A stretch of 64,000 nt of DNA. Source: Pipra filicauda. Taxonomy: Eukaryota; Chordata; Aves; Passeriformes; Pipridae. Location of the stretch: positions 310,001 to 374,000 of the forward strand of contig NW_024104361.1 in NCBI RefSeq assembly GCF_003945595.2, read 5' to 3'. A model generated the notes under the pieces. The model worked only from the letters and a program-made list of their open reading frames with translations. It was not told the origin of the DNA and made no database searches. The translations under genes were made by a program, and so were the position numbers. The stretch's first letter is position 1. Every line of letters starts with the position of its first letter. This document shows, piece by piece, positions 48,001-61,000 of the stretch.

Positions 48001-50376
48001 GTGGGCCGGGCTGCCCTTCCGTGACGTCAAAGGGACCCTCGTAGGGCCGGGGGAAGGTGGGACAGTTGTCATTGATGTCATTGAGGTTCACCAGCACCTG
48101 CATCAGGACAAGGAAGCTGAGGGCTGTGAGAGGAGAGGGATGGAAGGGGAGACCAGCCCACCGGCCATGAGCATGGGAAGCCATGGATGGGCAGCACTGC
48201 AAAATATCTCCTCTACTTCTGGCTTTTCTGGGTTCACCAAACATCCAGCTCACAGTTCAGAGGTTCAAACATAGTTATGCCTGATCATGCCCATCCTATA
48301 GTCACACTGTGAAACTCCAGCTGCACACGGGGGGGGACGGGGACACACTGTTAAACCTCTGGGCCACACATCGTGATGGAGAAGTCAAGGCAAAAGCCCA
48401 CATTCACATCCTAAAACCCAGGTTGGATAGACAAAACCCACAGACAAGGGTTTGACCACCAAAGCCACGAATTTGGAAAGACCCGACCTCTGCAGCCAGC
48501 TGCACACTTGCATTCTCCTTTTCCTCCAGAAAGGCTTAATTCTTAATGCTAAGCAAACTTAAAAAAAATTTGCAGGTTGCATCCTTATTCCAACAAAACC
48601 ACTCGTGGTAAAGGTGGTTATGAGAAAGACACTGGAAATGGGGAGTTTTCTGACCTCCTGGGTTAAAGGACAGTAAAATCCATCAGATGGGCAATTGTTA
48701 CCGGTTAAATCTAATCTTTACAGAGAGTATATCCAAGTCTCTGCTCTGTTTCCTAGCAATGGAGAAAACAAACACTGGCACGCCTTATCAGGGTGATGGA
48801 CTTCCCATCACTCGGGATCTTAAACAATTCCTAAAAGCTGTGTTTTTGTATGGTGCTGGCACAAACTCCCTGGGCCATGTAGGGAGGGTGTTTCCTATCC
48901 TTCTGGCTGCAGTGATTGTTGCTGAGGGGGTTTCCAAATCCGTGTCTCTGCTTGAGCCAAGTGCAGGGGAAGCTCTGCCTTCACTTGCATCATGCCAGCA
49001 GCTGTTGCCTTCCCTGCCAGCAGTGAAACCCCATGCCTGTCCCTGCTGCAGCTTTCCTGGGCCAGGACAGTATCAGAGGCCCTAATCTGAGGGCTTCCCA
49101 TTTGCCCAAGCATGGACCAGAGCTTGTGGGGACAAATCTTATCCGTGGAAATCTCCCACACTGGTATCTCCCCTTCAGTTTCTCTCTTTAACTTTGCACA
49201 CAAGAATTTATCTCCTTTTGGGGGACTACAAAACACTTGGCTCGATATCCTGGTGAAGGATAATGGTCCAAGGGAGTGAAGACACAAGGTTTAACCCATC
49301 TATGCCACCTGCAGACCCCCAAATCAATCTGGGCACAAACAACATTTGCTGTACAACCTGTCAAATTTTGGTTTTGGCCACAGAAATAATCAATTCCTGC
49401 AAAATATTTGCTTTGGAGCTGCTCGTTTGCCCTCCCCACTCTGAGCAGCGCACTAAGTTCAGGTCACCGTGGTCCAGGAAACAAAGGAAGAGCTATAGAG
49501 CAAAGTAACAAAAAAACAAAGTAGAAGATTTAAATACCCTCCTTAAAAGGAGTGAAAAGGGAGTTTTAAAAGCAGATAAGTAACCCGAGAAGATAAAGAT
49601 GAAGCAGAAATTAATGCTATAGCAATGCTTTACTATCTGCTGTCCTTTCATGAGGAAGGACAAAGAAGACATCTAAAGAAAACATAATGCAACTTAAAAG
49701 GAGTTCCGGGGATTTCTCTATGTCTTTGCAGGGCCAAATATTCAGGTAAATTAACCCACAAGTGTCTCTTGTCCACGTCCCTGCTTTGAGATACCCATGA
49801 GGGAGCAGGGCAACAGCAACTGGGCAAACTGACCACATCTGGGAAAAGCGACTGGTGGCCACTGGGAAAGAGATGTGAAACTGCTCACACGAGAGGGAAC
49901 TCCTTGACCCCAGAGAGGCGACGGTGTCGCAGCCCCGCCGGCAGCTCCTTACCGTGGCGGTCGATGTGAGCCGGCGCGAGACGGTGGGACACTGGTCGGT
50001 GGCGGTGACGATCAAGGTGTAGCGCCCATGGCTGATCTCATAGTCCAGCTCCTTCACCGTGCGGATCTCTCCCTGTAAGGAGAGGGGAGAGCAGCTGGGA
50101 GTGAAGGCAGCAGGACAGGGACGTGTCTGGAATGGGGCCGGCATCCTGACTGACCGTGGCATTGTCGATGTGGAAGGTACCCAAGATGTTGCCCTCGGTG
50201 ATGGCGTATGCCACCGTGCCATTGGGTCCCTCATCCTGATCCAGGGCCTGCACGGTGACCAGGGTGGCGTTGAGCATGGAGGGACCTTCGTCGAGGGTCA
50301 CCTCATACAGTTGCTGCCGGAAAGCAGGAGCATTGTCATTCTCATCCAGGACGGTGACATACACGGTGGTGGTGGC
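33328..50376 (-). CDS. CDH23: Cadherin-23, last 32 coding exons (5' partial)
   Basis: Giant atypical cadherin that, with protocadherin-15, forms hair-cell tip links. Exons in transcript order: 50376-50155, 50072-49953, 48097-47917, 47055-46922, 46671-46462, 46309-46202, 45706-45604, 44769-44644, 44557-44354, 44132-43674, 42832-42716, 42222-41998, 41914-41745, 41498-41361, 41205-41086, 40672-40495, 39773-39562, 39017-38823, 38545-38435, 38272-38143, 37974-37711, 37615-37454, 37348-37092, 36844-36747, 36659-36539, 36366-36287, 36001-35961, 35660-35600, 35214-35085, 35003-34881, 34693-34580, 33654-33328. The sum is 5,241 nt, 1,746 residues and a stop, with all phases matching. About twelve EC repeats, a membrane-proximal region, one TM helix and a 269-residue tail ending ITEL. 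The human protein is about 3,354 residues, so roughly half is present. No frameshift or stop was found. Confidence 0.96.
36287..36366 (-). CDS. CDH23: CDH23 transmembrane exon
   Basis: An 80-nt exon encoding one hydrophobic helix (IIVLAVLLFLAAMLFILM) followed by NWYYRT, which starts the cytoplasmic side. It sits about 269 codons before the stop. Confidence 0.95.
37092..50376 (-). CDS. CDH23: CDH23 extracellular cadherin repeats (about the last twelve) and proximal region
   Basis: Calcium-binding linker motifs appear in order: LDENDNAP, NDINDNCP, LDINDNDP, ADENDNRP, LDDNDNRP, DDINDCRP, LDVNDNTP, VDINDNNP, LDINDVRP, IDINDNRP, DDIDDNEP, DDINDQSP. The LDRE and DxD motifs expected of EC repeats recur between them. 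Two linkers (DINDC, DINDV) and the last (DINDQ) depart from the DxNDN rule. The final exon of this block (37348-37092) belongs to the non-EC membrane-adjacent domain. Confidence 0.93.
38642..38689. repeat. Perfect 24-bp tandem duplication
   Basis: Two identical 24-bp units, 38,642-38,665 and 38,666-38,689, in the CDH23 intron between exons 38,823-39,017 and 38,435-38,545. It does not touch splice sites. Confidence 0.9.
48098..49952. other. CDH23 intron; nothing recognised
   Basis: A 1.86-kb intron between the exons ending at 49,953 and starting at 48,097. I see no other gene or repeat in it. The other CDH23 introns in the window are shorter and likewise show only unique sequence. Confidence 0.5.
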
Positions 50377-51819
50377 CTGTGGGACAGGGGACATCACGTT
50401 AAACACTGCGAAGGGATTTGCTGTGCAATCTCTGGAATTGGCTGGGAAAGGCTGGATCTGTCAAGGTCAATGACCAATGTGGGCTCAACCCTGCCAAGAG
50501 ACACAAACTCAGTGCAGGGCTCAAAATGAAATGAGCCGTGGCTGCAGACGCACTTCCAGGTAATCGCTGGGTACAGAGATAAACATCCCAAGATTAAATC
50601 ACACCCTTGTTCCCAAGCAAAGCACATCTCTGGAGAATCCTTCCCCTTTTCACACAGTTTACCGTTGCTGGCAATAACAGGTGATAACATTGCTTGTGGC
50701 AAAGGGAAAACCAGAGGCCAAACCCCTGCCTTTGGAGGAGACATGTGAGTCCTTGCCTTGGCTGTTACTAACAAGTGTGACAATGTCTATGGAAAATACC
50801 CGGAGACGATGCTGCCACGGCTCGGGGGAGGAACAAAACCAAGCATCTCAGACAACTAGACTGACCTCCCATGGTCCCACCATCTACCTGCTGACCACAA
50901 CTTCAGGTGGACCCCACCCCGTTCCAGTTGTTCCTGGCCCTGCACAGGCACCTGGATGTTCTGACTGAAGGCTGTCTTCTGGGGGTGTCACCCCACCTGG
51001 GGATGGGGAGGTGACAAAGGCATGCACAGAGATGGGGTCTTGGGACAATAAACCATTCTCTTGGAGTCTCGACTTCATAGCTACAGCAAGATATTTCTTC
51101 CCGCCAGCCAAGAGTTACATTTTTGGCAAGGGCATCACAGCCGTGTTTGTTGTAAAAACCATAAAGCCACATGGTAATTAGCTACTTTTCTATTTCCTTG
51201 CACACTTTGAATTTAGAGGGGGCTAGAAGTAAAGTTTCCCGTGGTTTGCAAACCTCCCTGTGTTTTCAGGTTCCGCTTTCCAGGGAATACTGTTTGGAAA
51301 TGAGGCAGCTCTCAACTGCAGCCAGAGATTTTGTTGATGCCTTTGGAATTTGAAGAGAAGCTCCAGGAGGAGTTATGTGTCAGATCACGGGGCTGCCTCA
51401 CTATTCGAGGGCAGAATAAAGGTCTCTCACTGTGTAAAAGGGCTGAGGGTGGGAAGTTTTGCTCCCCTTCTTTTTTGGGAAAGCTCCTTCCCTTCTCTAA
51501 GCTGGCACTGCTCTGAGTTACCCTTCCCTGTACCTGCCTCCTACCCATCCCAAGGGGATTTCTGCCTGCTTAATCCTCACAAACACGAGAAAAGCAATAA
51601 TTGCAAGTAAAGTAATTACAAGCCAGCCCCAAGGGATCAGCTCCTCCTGGAAAGGCGTGAGACCAACAGCCACAAGTCCCCCGGCACGGCCAGCATCCTC
51701 CTTAGCACCCCAAAAACATGCAAAGAGGGACTGGCTTGCTCTTAGCGATGCTGTAACGGGAAAAACCCAGCAAACGCCCCCTCTGCCCGAAGAGGTGGGG
51801 ACAGCAGTGACACCCACCC

Positions 51820-52015
51820 GTGGGGTGCTCCCCCCGTCCTCCCGCCCGCCGCTCCCTGCAGCCTCTCACCTCCTGGGGGTGCTCGCCGTTCTCTCCATCC
51901 CTGCGCAATATCGCAATGAAATTTCCTGTGTGTGCAAGCCCGGCTGCCGCGGCGGGGCTGTTCAGAGCGTGCGGTGGCTCCGCAGAGGCCACCTCTGCCC
52001 GGCCACCCCGCTGCC
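51820..52015 (+). promoter_or_regulatory. VSIR: GC- and CpG-rich VSIR 5' region with an overlapping upstream ORF
   Basis: CpG-rich sequence directly precedes the VSIR start codon. An ATG at 51,916 opens a 41-codon frame ending at 52,041, past the VSIR ATG at 52,016 and in another frame, so it would overlap the start if transcribed. No TATA box is evident. Confidence 0.5.
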
Positions 52016-55000
52016 ATGGGGGTGACGTCCCCCCGAACTAGGCTGCTGCTGGCCGCGCTCTGCCTGTTCGCTTCCCACGGTAAGCTCCAGCTCGCTTGCC
52101 TCTCTCCTCCCTGCCCTGAGAAACTCTTCTCACTGGGGCACCGTGTTCGCCGGCCCGGGGCTGTGCCTCGGCACAAGGAATTTGGGGCGTTTAGGGGGTT
52201 ATTTGCTTTCTTCCTCTGTGATTTTGGGGTGCGGGGGGGCTCAAGCCAGCGTTTCACATGATGCTGAGGTTGTGTCGGGGTAAAGGGGCCACAGGGGAGC
52301 TGCCGTTCTAAAACTCTGAGGCTGCTTTTTTCTTTCTTCCTCTGCTTTGATCTAACATGCGTGGAAGGAAAGCAGCCACCCCCTGTCCCCGCCAGCCCCC
52401 GCTGGGGACCCCGGGCTGGAAAAGCCACTCTGTTCCCCCACGTCACTTTTTCCTGCCACTGTGGGGGTCCCCGGCTGTGCCATGGTGAGAAGACCCTTCC
52501 GTCAGCCCTGGGGGAGCGGGGAGAGGGGATTTGTGCGAGCAGGGCCGGGATGCCCTCTCCGAGGATGCTCCGCTCTGCCGTAATTGCTCGGACGTGCCTA
52601 GCAGCTTCTCTGAATGGGCACCCAACCGTGGTCAGGATCACAGTGTGGTTGCCGAGCTCCCCTTCCCCGAGCGAGTGCTTCCCAGTGTTGGAAGCTCACT
52701 GGCTGCTTATCAGGGGGATGCTTTGGGAGGGATGGGGCTGCTCCATCCCTGACTCTGCAGCAGCCCTGGCAGGCAGCGTTTATGTTCGGGGCTCCGGGGC
52801 CAGGCAGTGACACAAGGGGCGGTGACAATTAAAACCCCAGATCGTCTGTGGACGAAGAGTCAAGAGAAGGAAGCTGGGAAGGACCGTGATCCCTCCCTGC
52901 CCTGCGCAGGCAGAGGACGAGAATCCTATCGGGCTTTGCTTCACCATCTTTCCCGGGACAGGAAAGTGACTGTCTCCAGGATTACTGCCAGCACATCCCC
53001 AGGAAGAAGAGATGCCCAAAGATGCCCCACTGCAACGGGGCTGGGAGGTCCCTTCTTCTCTCTCCTCTGGGACACCAAGGCTGGTGTGGATTGAACAACG
53101 CTTTGCTTCTCATCCAAGTCTCGGCATCAGGGAGTGATTCCCAGCATCTCTACAGGGATTTGAATAATTTCATTTATGCATCTGGGGTGCTGGGACTGAA
53201 CCTCAGGCCTTCTGCAATGCAACAAGCTTGGATGTTGATGATCAACGTGAGCCTGGTGCCAGAGGAACCGAGCTTTGTGCAGCCACGCGCCTGCCAAAAC
53301 TTTCCGAACCCCCACCTAATTTTACTGGGGCTTGATGGAGAAGTAGAGCCCTTGGAAACATCCAGTTTGGAGATGCTGGCAACAAGATAGATGGGGAAGG
53401 GGCTCCTCTCCACCTAAAGAATGGCAGCTGAGCTGGGCTTTCCAAAATCGCATCTCCGAGCTGTGCTGGCAGAGGAGCGAGGCAGGACCCCCCGGTGGGA
53501 GCAGCAGCTCCAGGCTGCTCTCCTGCCACTGCCTGGATGATGGGTGCCCCTGGAAAGCCATTTGGCTCCTCGGGGTGCAGGAGGTGAGGGCTGTTAACAG
53601 GGGCATCTTGGGCATCTTCAGTAAGTTTTTCCTTCTCTGCTGTAAGTACTTGTGCGGAGGTGTGGATGCCTCTGCACATCTCACCCAGCTGATAACTCTG
53701 AAGCACAATGACAGTACGGTGATGATGGGGTTTGGGGAACTTTGATGTGAGGCTGTTACAAAAGCTCCCAGAAGAGGGAATAAAGCCGTGTTCCTTGCTC
53801 CAGCGCTCCACTCTCTCTCCAGCAGCCCCTCCTCTGCAACAGGTGAGCCTCTCCAAAGGCTCCATCCCCTGTTCTGTACAGATCTTCTTGAAGTGGAAAG
53901 AGGCAGATTGAAGTGGAAATCACTCCTGTCAGGCACATGAGTGCAGATCAAACACCTGTTTGCCAGAGCAGGGGACCAAACTCAGGAGAAGCAGCCAGGA
54001 GAGGCTTTTGGTCACTGACCCAGAGTTTGGTGTGAAATTCCAATTTATTTAAGATGTTGGTTGGCAAAGAAACACAGGGCCCGGCACTTTCTCGCATTTC
54101 CTTCTGTCTGAAAGGAGATCTCCCAGGTTTCAAGCGAGGCGGTGATGGCAGCACCGGGGATGTACCCACGCTGCACTGGGCTCTGCACGGCACCAGTGCA
54201 ACACCACTGCTTGGAGACAAAGATACTGAGGTGCCAAAGAGGAAGAGGGGCACTTCTGGCACCCACTTGAGACCTCCTCTGTCTTTACCAGATGGTGACA
54301 AGACAACAGCTCTAGCGCGGCCCTCAGTGGGTCCAGTCTCTCTCAGCTGGAGATGTGCAGAGACTGGCACCTGGCTTTATTCTGGCATTTGCCAGCAGCT
54401 CTGACTTCAAAGGGAATTGTTCAATCGGGGTGTGGATGGAGCCAAATTTAATCTCCTGGGCTTCTACCATGCTCAGAGCCCAAGATCCATGGGCTTTAGT
54501 ATAGCGGCACCACCAGAAGCTGTTTCCTCTGGGCACCATCTGCTATCCAGCATGGCTTTAAAGCCTCATTACATCTTGGGGAGGTAACACCAACTTCCCT
54601 GGCGCTGCTGTGGGCTGCCAGCTGCTTTCTCCTACACTTCGTGGCTTTTGAGAGCCTTCCCCTGCTTGGGAGAATGAAGGGAGGTTGCTAATGCTGAAGG
54701 CTGAGCACACATAGTAACCTCTGCCCCTCCCCACTGCTGAAAGCGTGGGCTGTGCTGACTTTCCATCCAGACGGTTCCCATCAAGCTCCGGAGGTGGAAG
54801 CTGGACGGTTTAGTAAGACAGAGCTTTGCAAACTGTGTGGGGATGAGCGGGACAGCCTTACTCGAGGGCTGAGTGTGGAAAACAAAAGACTCCTGCAGAT
54901 ACTTTTGGAAGGTGTTGGAAGTGTGGCTTCCTTCAATAGAGCCCTGGCTTCCCTTCCTCTGGCTCCCGGGAGACCCCCGATGTGAATGGGGCACTTCCCG

Positions 55001-58000
55001 TTGCCGCAGGTATCACAAAACACATCTGAGGTGCCTTTTGTGCTCAGTGGGCTGGCAAGGAGGTGGGAGACCTGCTCTGCTGCCTGCCAAAACCCATCCA
55101 GCCCAGCCGTGCTTCCTGGCCCCAGCAGCACCTGAGGGTGAGGAGAAGTCAGGGCTTGAAAATAAGTCTGAACGAGGCAGCGTTGAGCTCGGGTCACACA
55201 AACCTGTGCCCCAGAGCGGCTCCAGGGATGTGCTGCTGCACGTGCTGTGGGGAGCAGGAAGCAATTAGCTGGAGAGGTCTGGCAAAGGTCACGCCATCCC
55301 TGGCTCCGTGGGGCTCCTTGGCACCCTGTGCTGCCGACCAGGGGAGTGTAATGAAGCAGATCTCCTTCCCAAACCCTCCCTCTCCCTGCAGAGCACCCTC
55401 GGGCAGGAACTTGGGGCTTTCATGGCTGTTCTTGCACCATCACCTAATAACCAGAAATAACCACGAGGGGTGGAAGGCAGCTTTTCGGTTTCACTCTCTC
55501 AGGCAGTGACACAGTGACCCTACCCAGAGGAAGAGGAGGATGCTTCTCTGGGTTGCCTAGTGATGGAGAGCCTCTGGCCCAGCTGGATGCCTGTGGGCAG
55601 GCCCAGCACACCGTGCCTGCGATCGACACCCACTCGATATAGCAAGCGAAAAACCTCAAAGCCAAACGGTGGCGGAGCTAATGGCACAACAGGATGTTAC
55701 CAAAATGAAAAAAACATCTTGTCCTCGTACCATCTTCTCTGCTGCAAAGCAGCCCCAGGAACCTCCTCTCCACAGTAATTTAAAGTAAATAAGCCCAGAA
55801 TCTGCTTTTTCTCCAGCTTTTGAAGTGACATTTGCCCTTCTGTTACAAAGTGGTGGCAGGGCCAGAGCACCAAAACCTCTCCTGTCTCTGCTCTTTCCTC
55901 TCCCCTCATGCACTTTCCCCTTCCCACCAGTGCCCTCCACCCACGTAGTGGGAAAGACCAGCGATGTTGTGGTGTGCCCCTCGCCCCTGCGCCTCTGCCA
56001 GGCCTCCCGCCCACATTCCAGAATATCCTTCTGAAAATTGTTTTCATTTTCAAGCAGCTCCTCACTGTCAGCGTCAGCCAGTTCCCCCTTCTCCTCCCCT
56101 GGGGCTGAAAAACAAGGAGGGTGGGACCTGGTCCCCACCTCATCTCAGGGGGCAGCCCCTCCTAGTTCTTTTCTGTTTACTTTTTCTCCTTTTATTTTTT
56201 TGCAGCTGGCTCAGCAGCACTTGTGTTTCCTCCTTCATGAGCCATAACCCTGCTGCCTCACCTCTTTTCCACATGCTTTGCCTCCCTTGCCCCACACCTC
56301 TGCCAGCTCTGATGGCCCCAGACGAGCTTCTGCCTCCCTGCTGCTGCCGCTTAACTGTATTTAAAGCATGTTTCTCCTCCAGAGTTTATTTCTATGGTAA
56401 AACTGTGCTCCCAGCCCTGCTGAGATGTTGCTACAGAATCCTGGAATGACTTGGGTTGGAAGGGACCTTGAAGACCATCTCGCTCCAACCCCCTGCCATG
56501 CGCAGGGACACCTTCCACTATCCCACATTACTCCAAGCCCTGTCCAATCTGGCCTGGGACACTTCCAGGGATGGGGCAGCCACAGTTTCTCTGGGCAACC
56601 TGTGCCAGGGCCTCACCACCCTCTGCCAGCAGTGGTGGTGGGGCTGCAGTGCTTGTCTGGGGAGGGATCCCCATTTTGCTACGAACTCGGGGTAAGGCTG
56701 GGGTCTGACTCCTTGCTGTGCCTTCTCCCCCCAGGAGGGCCAGCAGCTTTCCTGATCACCACCCCGTACTCGCTCTGCGTCTGCCCCGAGGGCCAGAACG
56801 TCACCCTGACCTGCCGGATCAGCGGCCCCCTCGCCGACCGCCATGACCTGCTCTACAAGACCTGGTACTTCAGCAGCAACGGTGACCAGAGCTGCTCCGA
56901 CAAGAGGCACATCCGCAACGTCACCGAGAAGGAGCTGCACCACGACCTGGGCAGGCACCACGAGCCTGGGGGCAACAGCACCCAAAAATCCCCCCTCGAG
57001 CGGCACCACGGGGTGGAGTTTGTCCCCGACCACCACGGTGCCTTCCACATCGTGGTGATGAACCTGACGCTGCAGGACAGTGGGAATTACTGCTGTTACG
57101 CCGCGGAGCTGAGGCGGGAGCACGGCAAGCCCCACACCATGCAGGTTGCTCACGGCTTTGTGGAGCTGCAGATCCAGCAAGGTGAGGGAGCAAGGGGGGC
57201 CCCTGCCAGCTCTGCACCTGTGCCAGGGTGTATCAGGACTTGGGGGGGCCAAGAAGGGGTGGTGGGGGACACCAGGGTGCAGCATCAGGGCTGGGGAGGC
57301 AAGGAGTGAGAATGCTGGAAGCCCAAGCCATGTTGCAAGAGTCGAAGAGCAGCAGATGTTGAATGTTTGAATTAGGGCCAGAGAGCAATAGAACATTAAA
57401 ACAAAATGAAAAAAATAATAACTCGAGAGGCTGGAATGCAGTAAAATCCATGGTACATAGTTTCACTGATCTTCTTCAACCTCTTTCTGGAAGAGAGGAA
57501 AACAAACCTCAACTTAAAAGGAGCTGGCTGGTGGTGCAAGCCCAAATGAGGGCTTGTAGATAACCTTGGGACACCAGCCCAGTGGGAGAGGCATGAGGGA
57601 GGGGAAGGCATCTCCTGCCCTTGATTTGCAGCATTAGGATAGATAGTTTCTCTTTTAGACCAAAAAAAAAAGAGGCTACATGGTCAGGGATGGGCCCCAC
57701 TGCCACAGGGAAGAGGGGTCTTGCAGCAGGGATCTCTGCATAGGCTTCCCAGGATTAAACCCCTGCTTTGGGGGTGATATTAATATCAGGGGCAAAAAGG
57801 CAAGGACAGCCAGCAGTCTGGGAGTCCTGTGGGGCATGAGTGAATCTCCTGAGGTGTAACATGCTTTTCTGTTCTCTTCTGCAGGCAGAGGAGGGCTTCA
57901 AAACTGCACATTTCATACAGCCACCAGCAAAGGTACAGGGAAAAAAACCCTCTTTCCAATGTGCTGCTTGCCACCCCGGCCTGTGTTTTTCCCTAGGGAT

Positions 58001-61000
58001 CGCTGGCTGCTGCAAACACCAGTGTCCACATGAAACCTCACTGTTGGGAGGGTGGTTTTCGATGCTGTCCCCACAGGGTGCATCTGACAGGCACGTCCTC
58101 AGGCTACGGAGAGCCTTCTTTAGCCCATCACCAGGATATGACTGTCCTGAAGCCCCTGGAGATCATTCACCCTGTGGTTCTAAAGCACCCAAGCCTGCCC
58201 CCCTCCTGCCCCAAAACACAATTAGGGCTTTGGCAGCTGCTGCCACAAGAAGGTGGGAAGTGACAGAAAGGTAAAGAGTTGCAGGAACCTCTTGCAACAC
58301 CTCAAGCCTGTGCCACCTCTGCCTCGATCAGGGGAAACCCAAATCTTGCTTGAGCGCTCAGAAAACGTGAGGCTCCGCCAGTGCTGTGTCTAGACATGGA
58401 GATGCCCACACTTCACTGTGCAGGTGGTTTCTTGGTGGGTCGCTCTGTCTGCTCCCATTTGCTGGCTGCTAAATGGGCAGATTTGGCTAAAATGCTCTGA
58501 GGCACTGTTGGGGCCAGCCCAGACAAGGGAAACAGCCCCCCTGCTTCCCACAAGTAGTGCTTCCTGTTCCAAACCCTTAGTCTCAGGTGTTGGGACACCC
58601 TGTCCTGCCAGGCAAAAAAAGGGGAAAAATGCCCCCCACTAAAACACAGACACAAGGAGTAGGAAGCTGCTTCCTCAGACGGATGCACAGGAGAAGAGGG
58701 TTTGAGCTGAACCTGCCTGTGGTTTAGGCAGCCCTCAGCCCCACCAGGAGCCATCCACAGGACCCTGATGGCCACAGATGTGCCCACAGGTTGCCAGCCT
58801 TTCTGTGAGCCTCCATGGGTAAGGTTCTCCAGGGGCACGTTTGTTAATGAGACCGGGTTAACGAGCCCTTTGATGCCCGAGCACTGTGAGGCTGCCCGTG
58901 GGTTGGAGCCAGCGCTCTGAAATTGCTGGGGGCCTTTATCAGGGCTTCTCTCCTCATATCTGGAAGACCAAAGAAGGGCCTTGGGGTGTCCTCCAGCAGT
59001 GAAGGACTTTGGTCAAGGTCCTAAAACGACGCCTCAGAGCTTATCTGCACAGCTGTCAATGCATCCCAGCGCAAATCCCGCGTGTGTGGGAGCCGCACTG
59101 CATCAGGTGTGGGGCAGCGTGGGATGGCCCCACGCTGCACTTGGGCATCTTAAAGGTCTCTTACAACCTAAACAGTTCTGTGATTCTGGCTTGAGGAAGC
59201 CGAGGACATGGCAGGTGAGCCCTCTCCATGTCTGCCCTCTTCTGTCACAGACATCACGGCTGCTGCACTGGCCACGGGCGCCTGCATCGTGGGCATCCTC
59301 TGCCTGCCCCTCATCCTGCTCCTCATTTACAAACAGAGACAAGCCGCCACCAACAGACGTAAGTACCAGGGACACCCCTCTCATCTCCTGGGTTGCATCA
59401 GGGTGGCAAGGATGAGATGGGATGTGCCCCACTGGGATCAGCTGGTTTGGCTGCTCCGAGTCCCATGGGCACAGCGTAAAGTGGCCCAGTGACAGGTCCC
59501 TGCCAGGTGTCTCCCGCAGAGCTGTCTGGGAAGGGCCAGGCATGCCTGAAGGCTGCTGGTGAGGAGTGTGGGATAGGAGGAGACCCTGGGAGCATGCTGG
59601 GGGCTCTGAGACTGCAAAGATGCACCCTGCAGAGCCCTTTCCTCCACATCCACTGTAGGAGCTGTCTCATTTACTCATTCCTCCCTCCATCACACACCCG
59701 AAGTAGAAGCTTTGCCTTCCAAGCAACTGAAAAAGCATTCTTTGCACTTTTTCTCCCCCTCCTTTTTAAAAAGACCCCTGATATGTCTATGGTAACAGGA
59801 CTGCAGCAAGCCAGGTCTCCCCTCCGCTGCCCCAGCCCTGGAATACCAGGCAGTGCTGAGGCATAGCTGGCTGCCAGGTCCTGCCCGTGCTTGGCTCCCA
59901 GAGATTTCGGTAATTAAGCGGAAAGGGGCACCACCTAAACTGGCAGAGGCATTTCATCAGCCCTTGGGCAAGCGGGGCCCTGTGGTTTTCCTCACCCAGC
60001 TTGGTGGGCGGCTCTGTGGCTCTGAGCAAACCCTTTGGAGAAGTGGTTTCTGCAGCAGGCGTGGGCACGATGCCAGCCACAAGACTGGGAACTGGGCTTT
60101 TGACATCCACCCCCTTCATGCACCCATTTAGCTGTGGCTGGGGTGCACCTCCCACCTCCCTGTTGCAAAGCATCACCTGGATGCTATTTCACCCTGGAGG
60201 GAAGGCAAAATTCAGGGGGATTTGATTCTCAAGTATGATGGGCCGGGTTATTTCCACACAGCACTTTTCTTTGGCACAGTTTGGGCCAAAACTTGAGCAG
60301 CTTGGCTCGAGATGATCTTTGTGCAGGCATCCAGCACAGCCCAGAAACACGGGCTGTGGGATCTGCTGCCACAAAGGGGATGAGGTAATACACAACAGAG
60401 TGCTGTCCAGCCAAACACAGGGACTGCCAAACGCCAAGTGGTGTTTTGCAGAGCCCCAGGAGGGTGTCACAGGTGGGTGGTGGGTGCACCTGGGCACGAG
60501 CAGGGACAGGCTGCAGCCCAGGCACCCCAGCTGCATCTCTCTTCACCCCATGCCTGCAAAAGTGTCTCTTCCCTTTCTCTGGTGCCTGCGGTTTCAATCT
60601 GGGAGGAAGCTGGGTTGGGGAGTAAACAAGGTGGGAGGGATGCAGAGGAGGGTTGGGAGCAAAGTAGACAGCTAAAGGGGGGGGGGGATAGAGGAAGGCA
60701 GAGGAATTGGAGGTGAACGAGACAGCAGAACACAGCACTGGCAGTGGGTCTGGGTCCGACACTGGGCCTTATGCTGCCAGCACTCACCCCAACCACTTTG
60801 TCTTTGGCAGGTGCCCATGAGCTCGTCAGGATGGACAGGTAAGGAAACTCATCCCCTCACCTCCTCACACCCCCTCTGCCTGCATCCCAGGCCCCACAAG
60901 GGTCTTGTCCTGTCCTCCTTTCCCTTGAAGCCAGCAGGTATCCTCAGCCCAGCAGAGAGAAAGGGATGCTGATGGCACCCACGCTCTGAGTCCTGTCCCT

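Noticed and set aside
50394..50783. Minus-strand ORF just upstream of the first CDH23 exon seen
   Set aside because: No cadherin motifs and no acceptor/donor pair in the right phase; treated as intron.
51742..52641. 299-codon minus-strand ORF
   Set aside because: Antisense to the CpG-rich VSIR promoter and exon 1; no family resemblance.
56518..57396. 292-codon minus-strand ORF
   Set aside because: Exact shadow of VSIR exon 2, caused by its GC-rich third positions.
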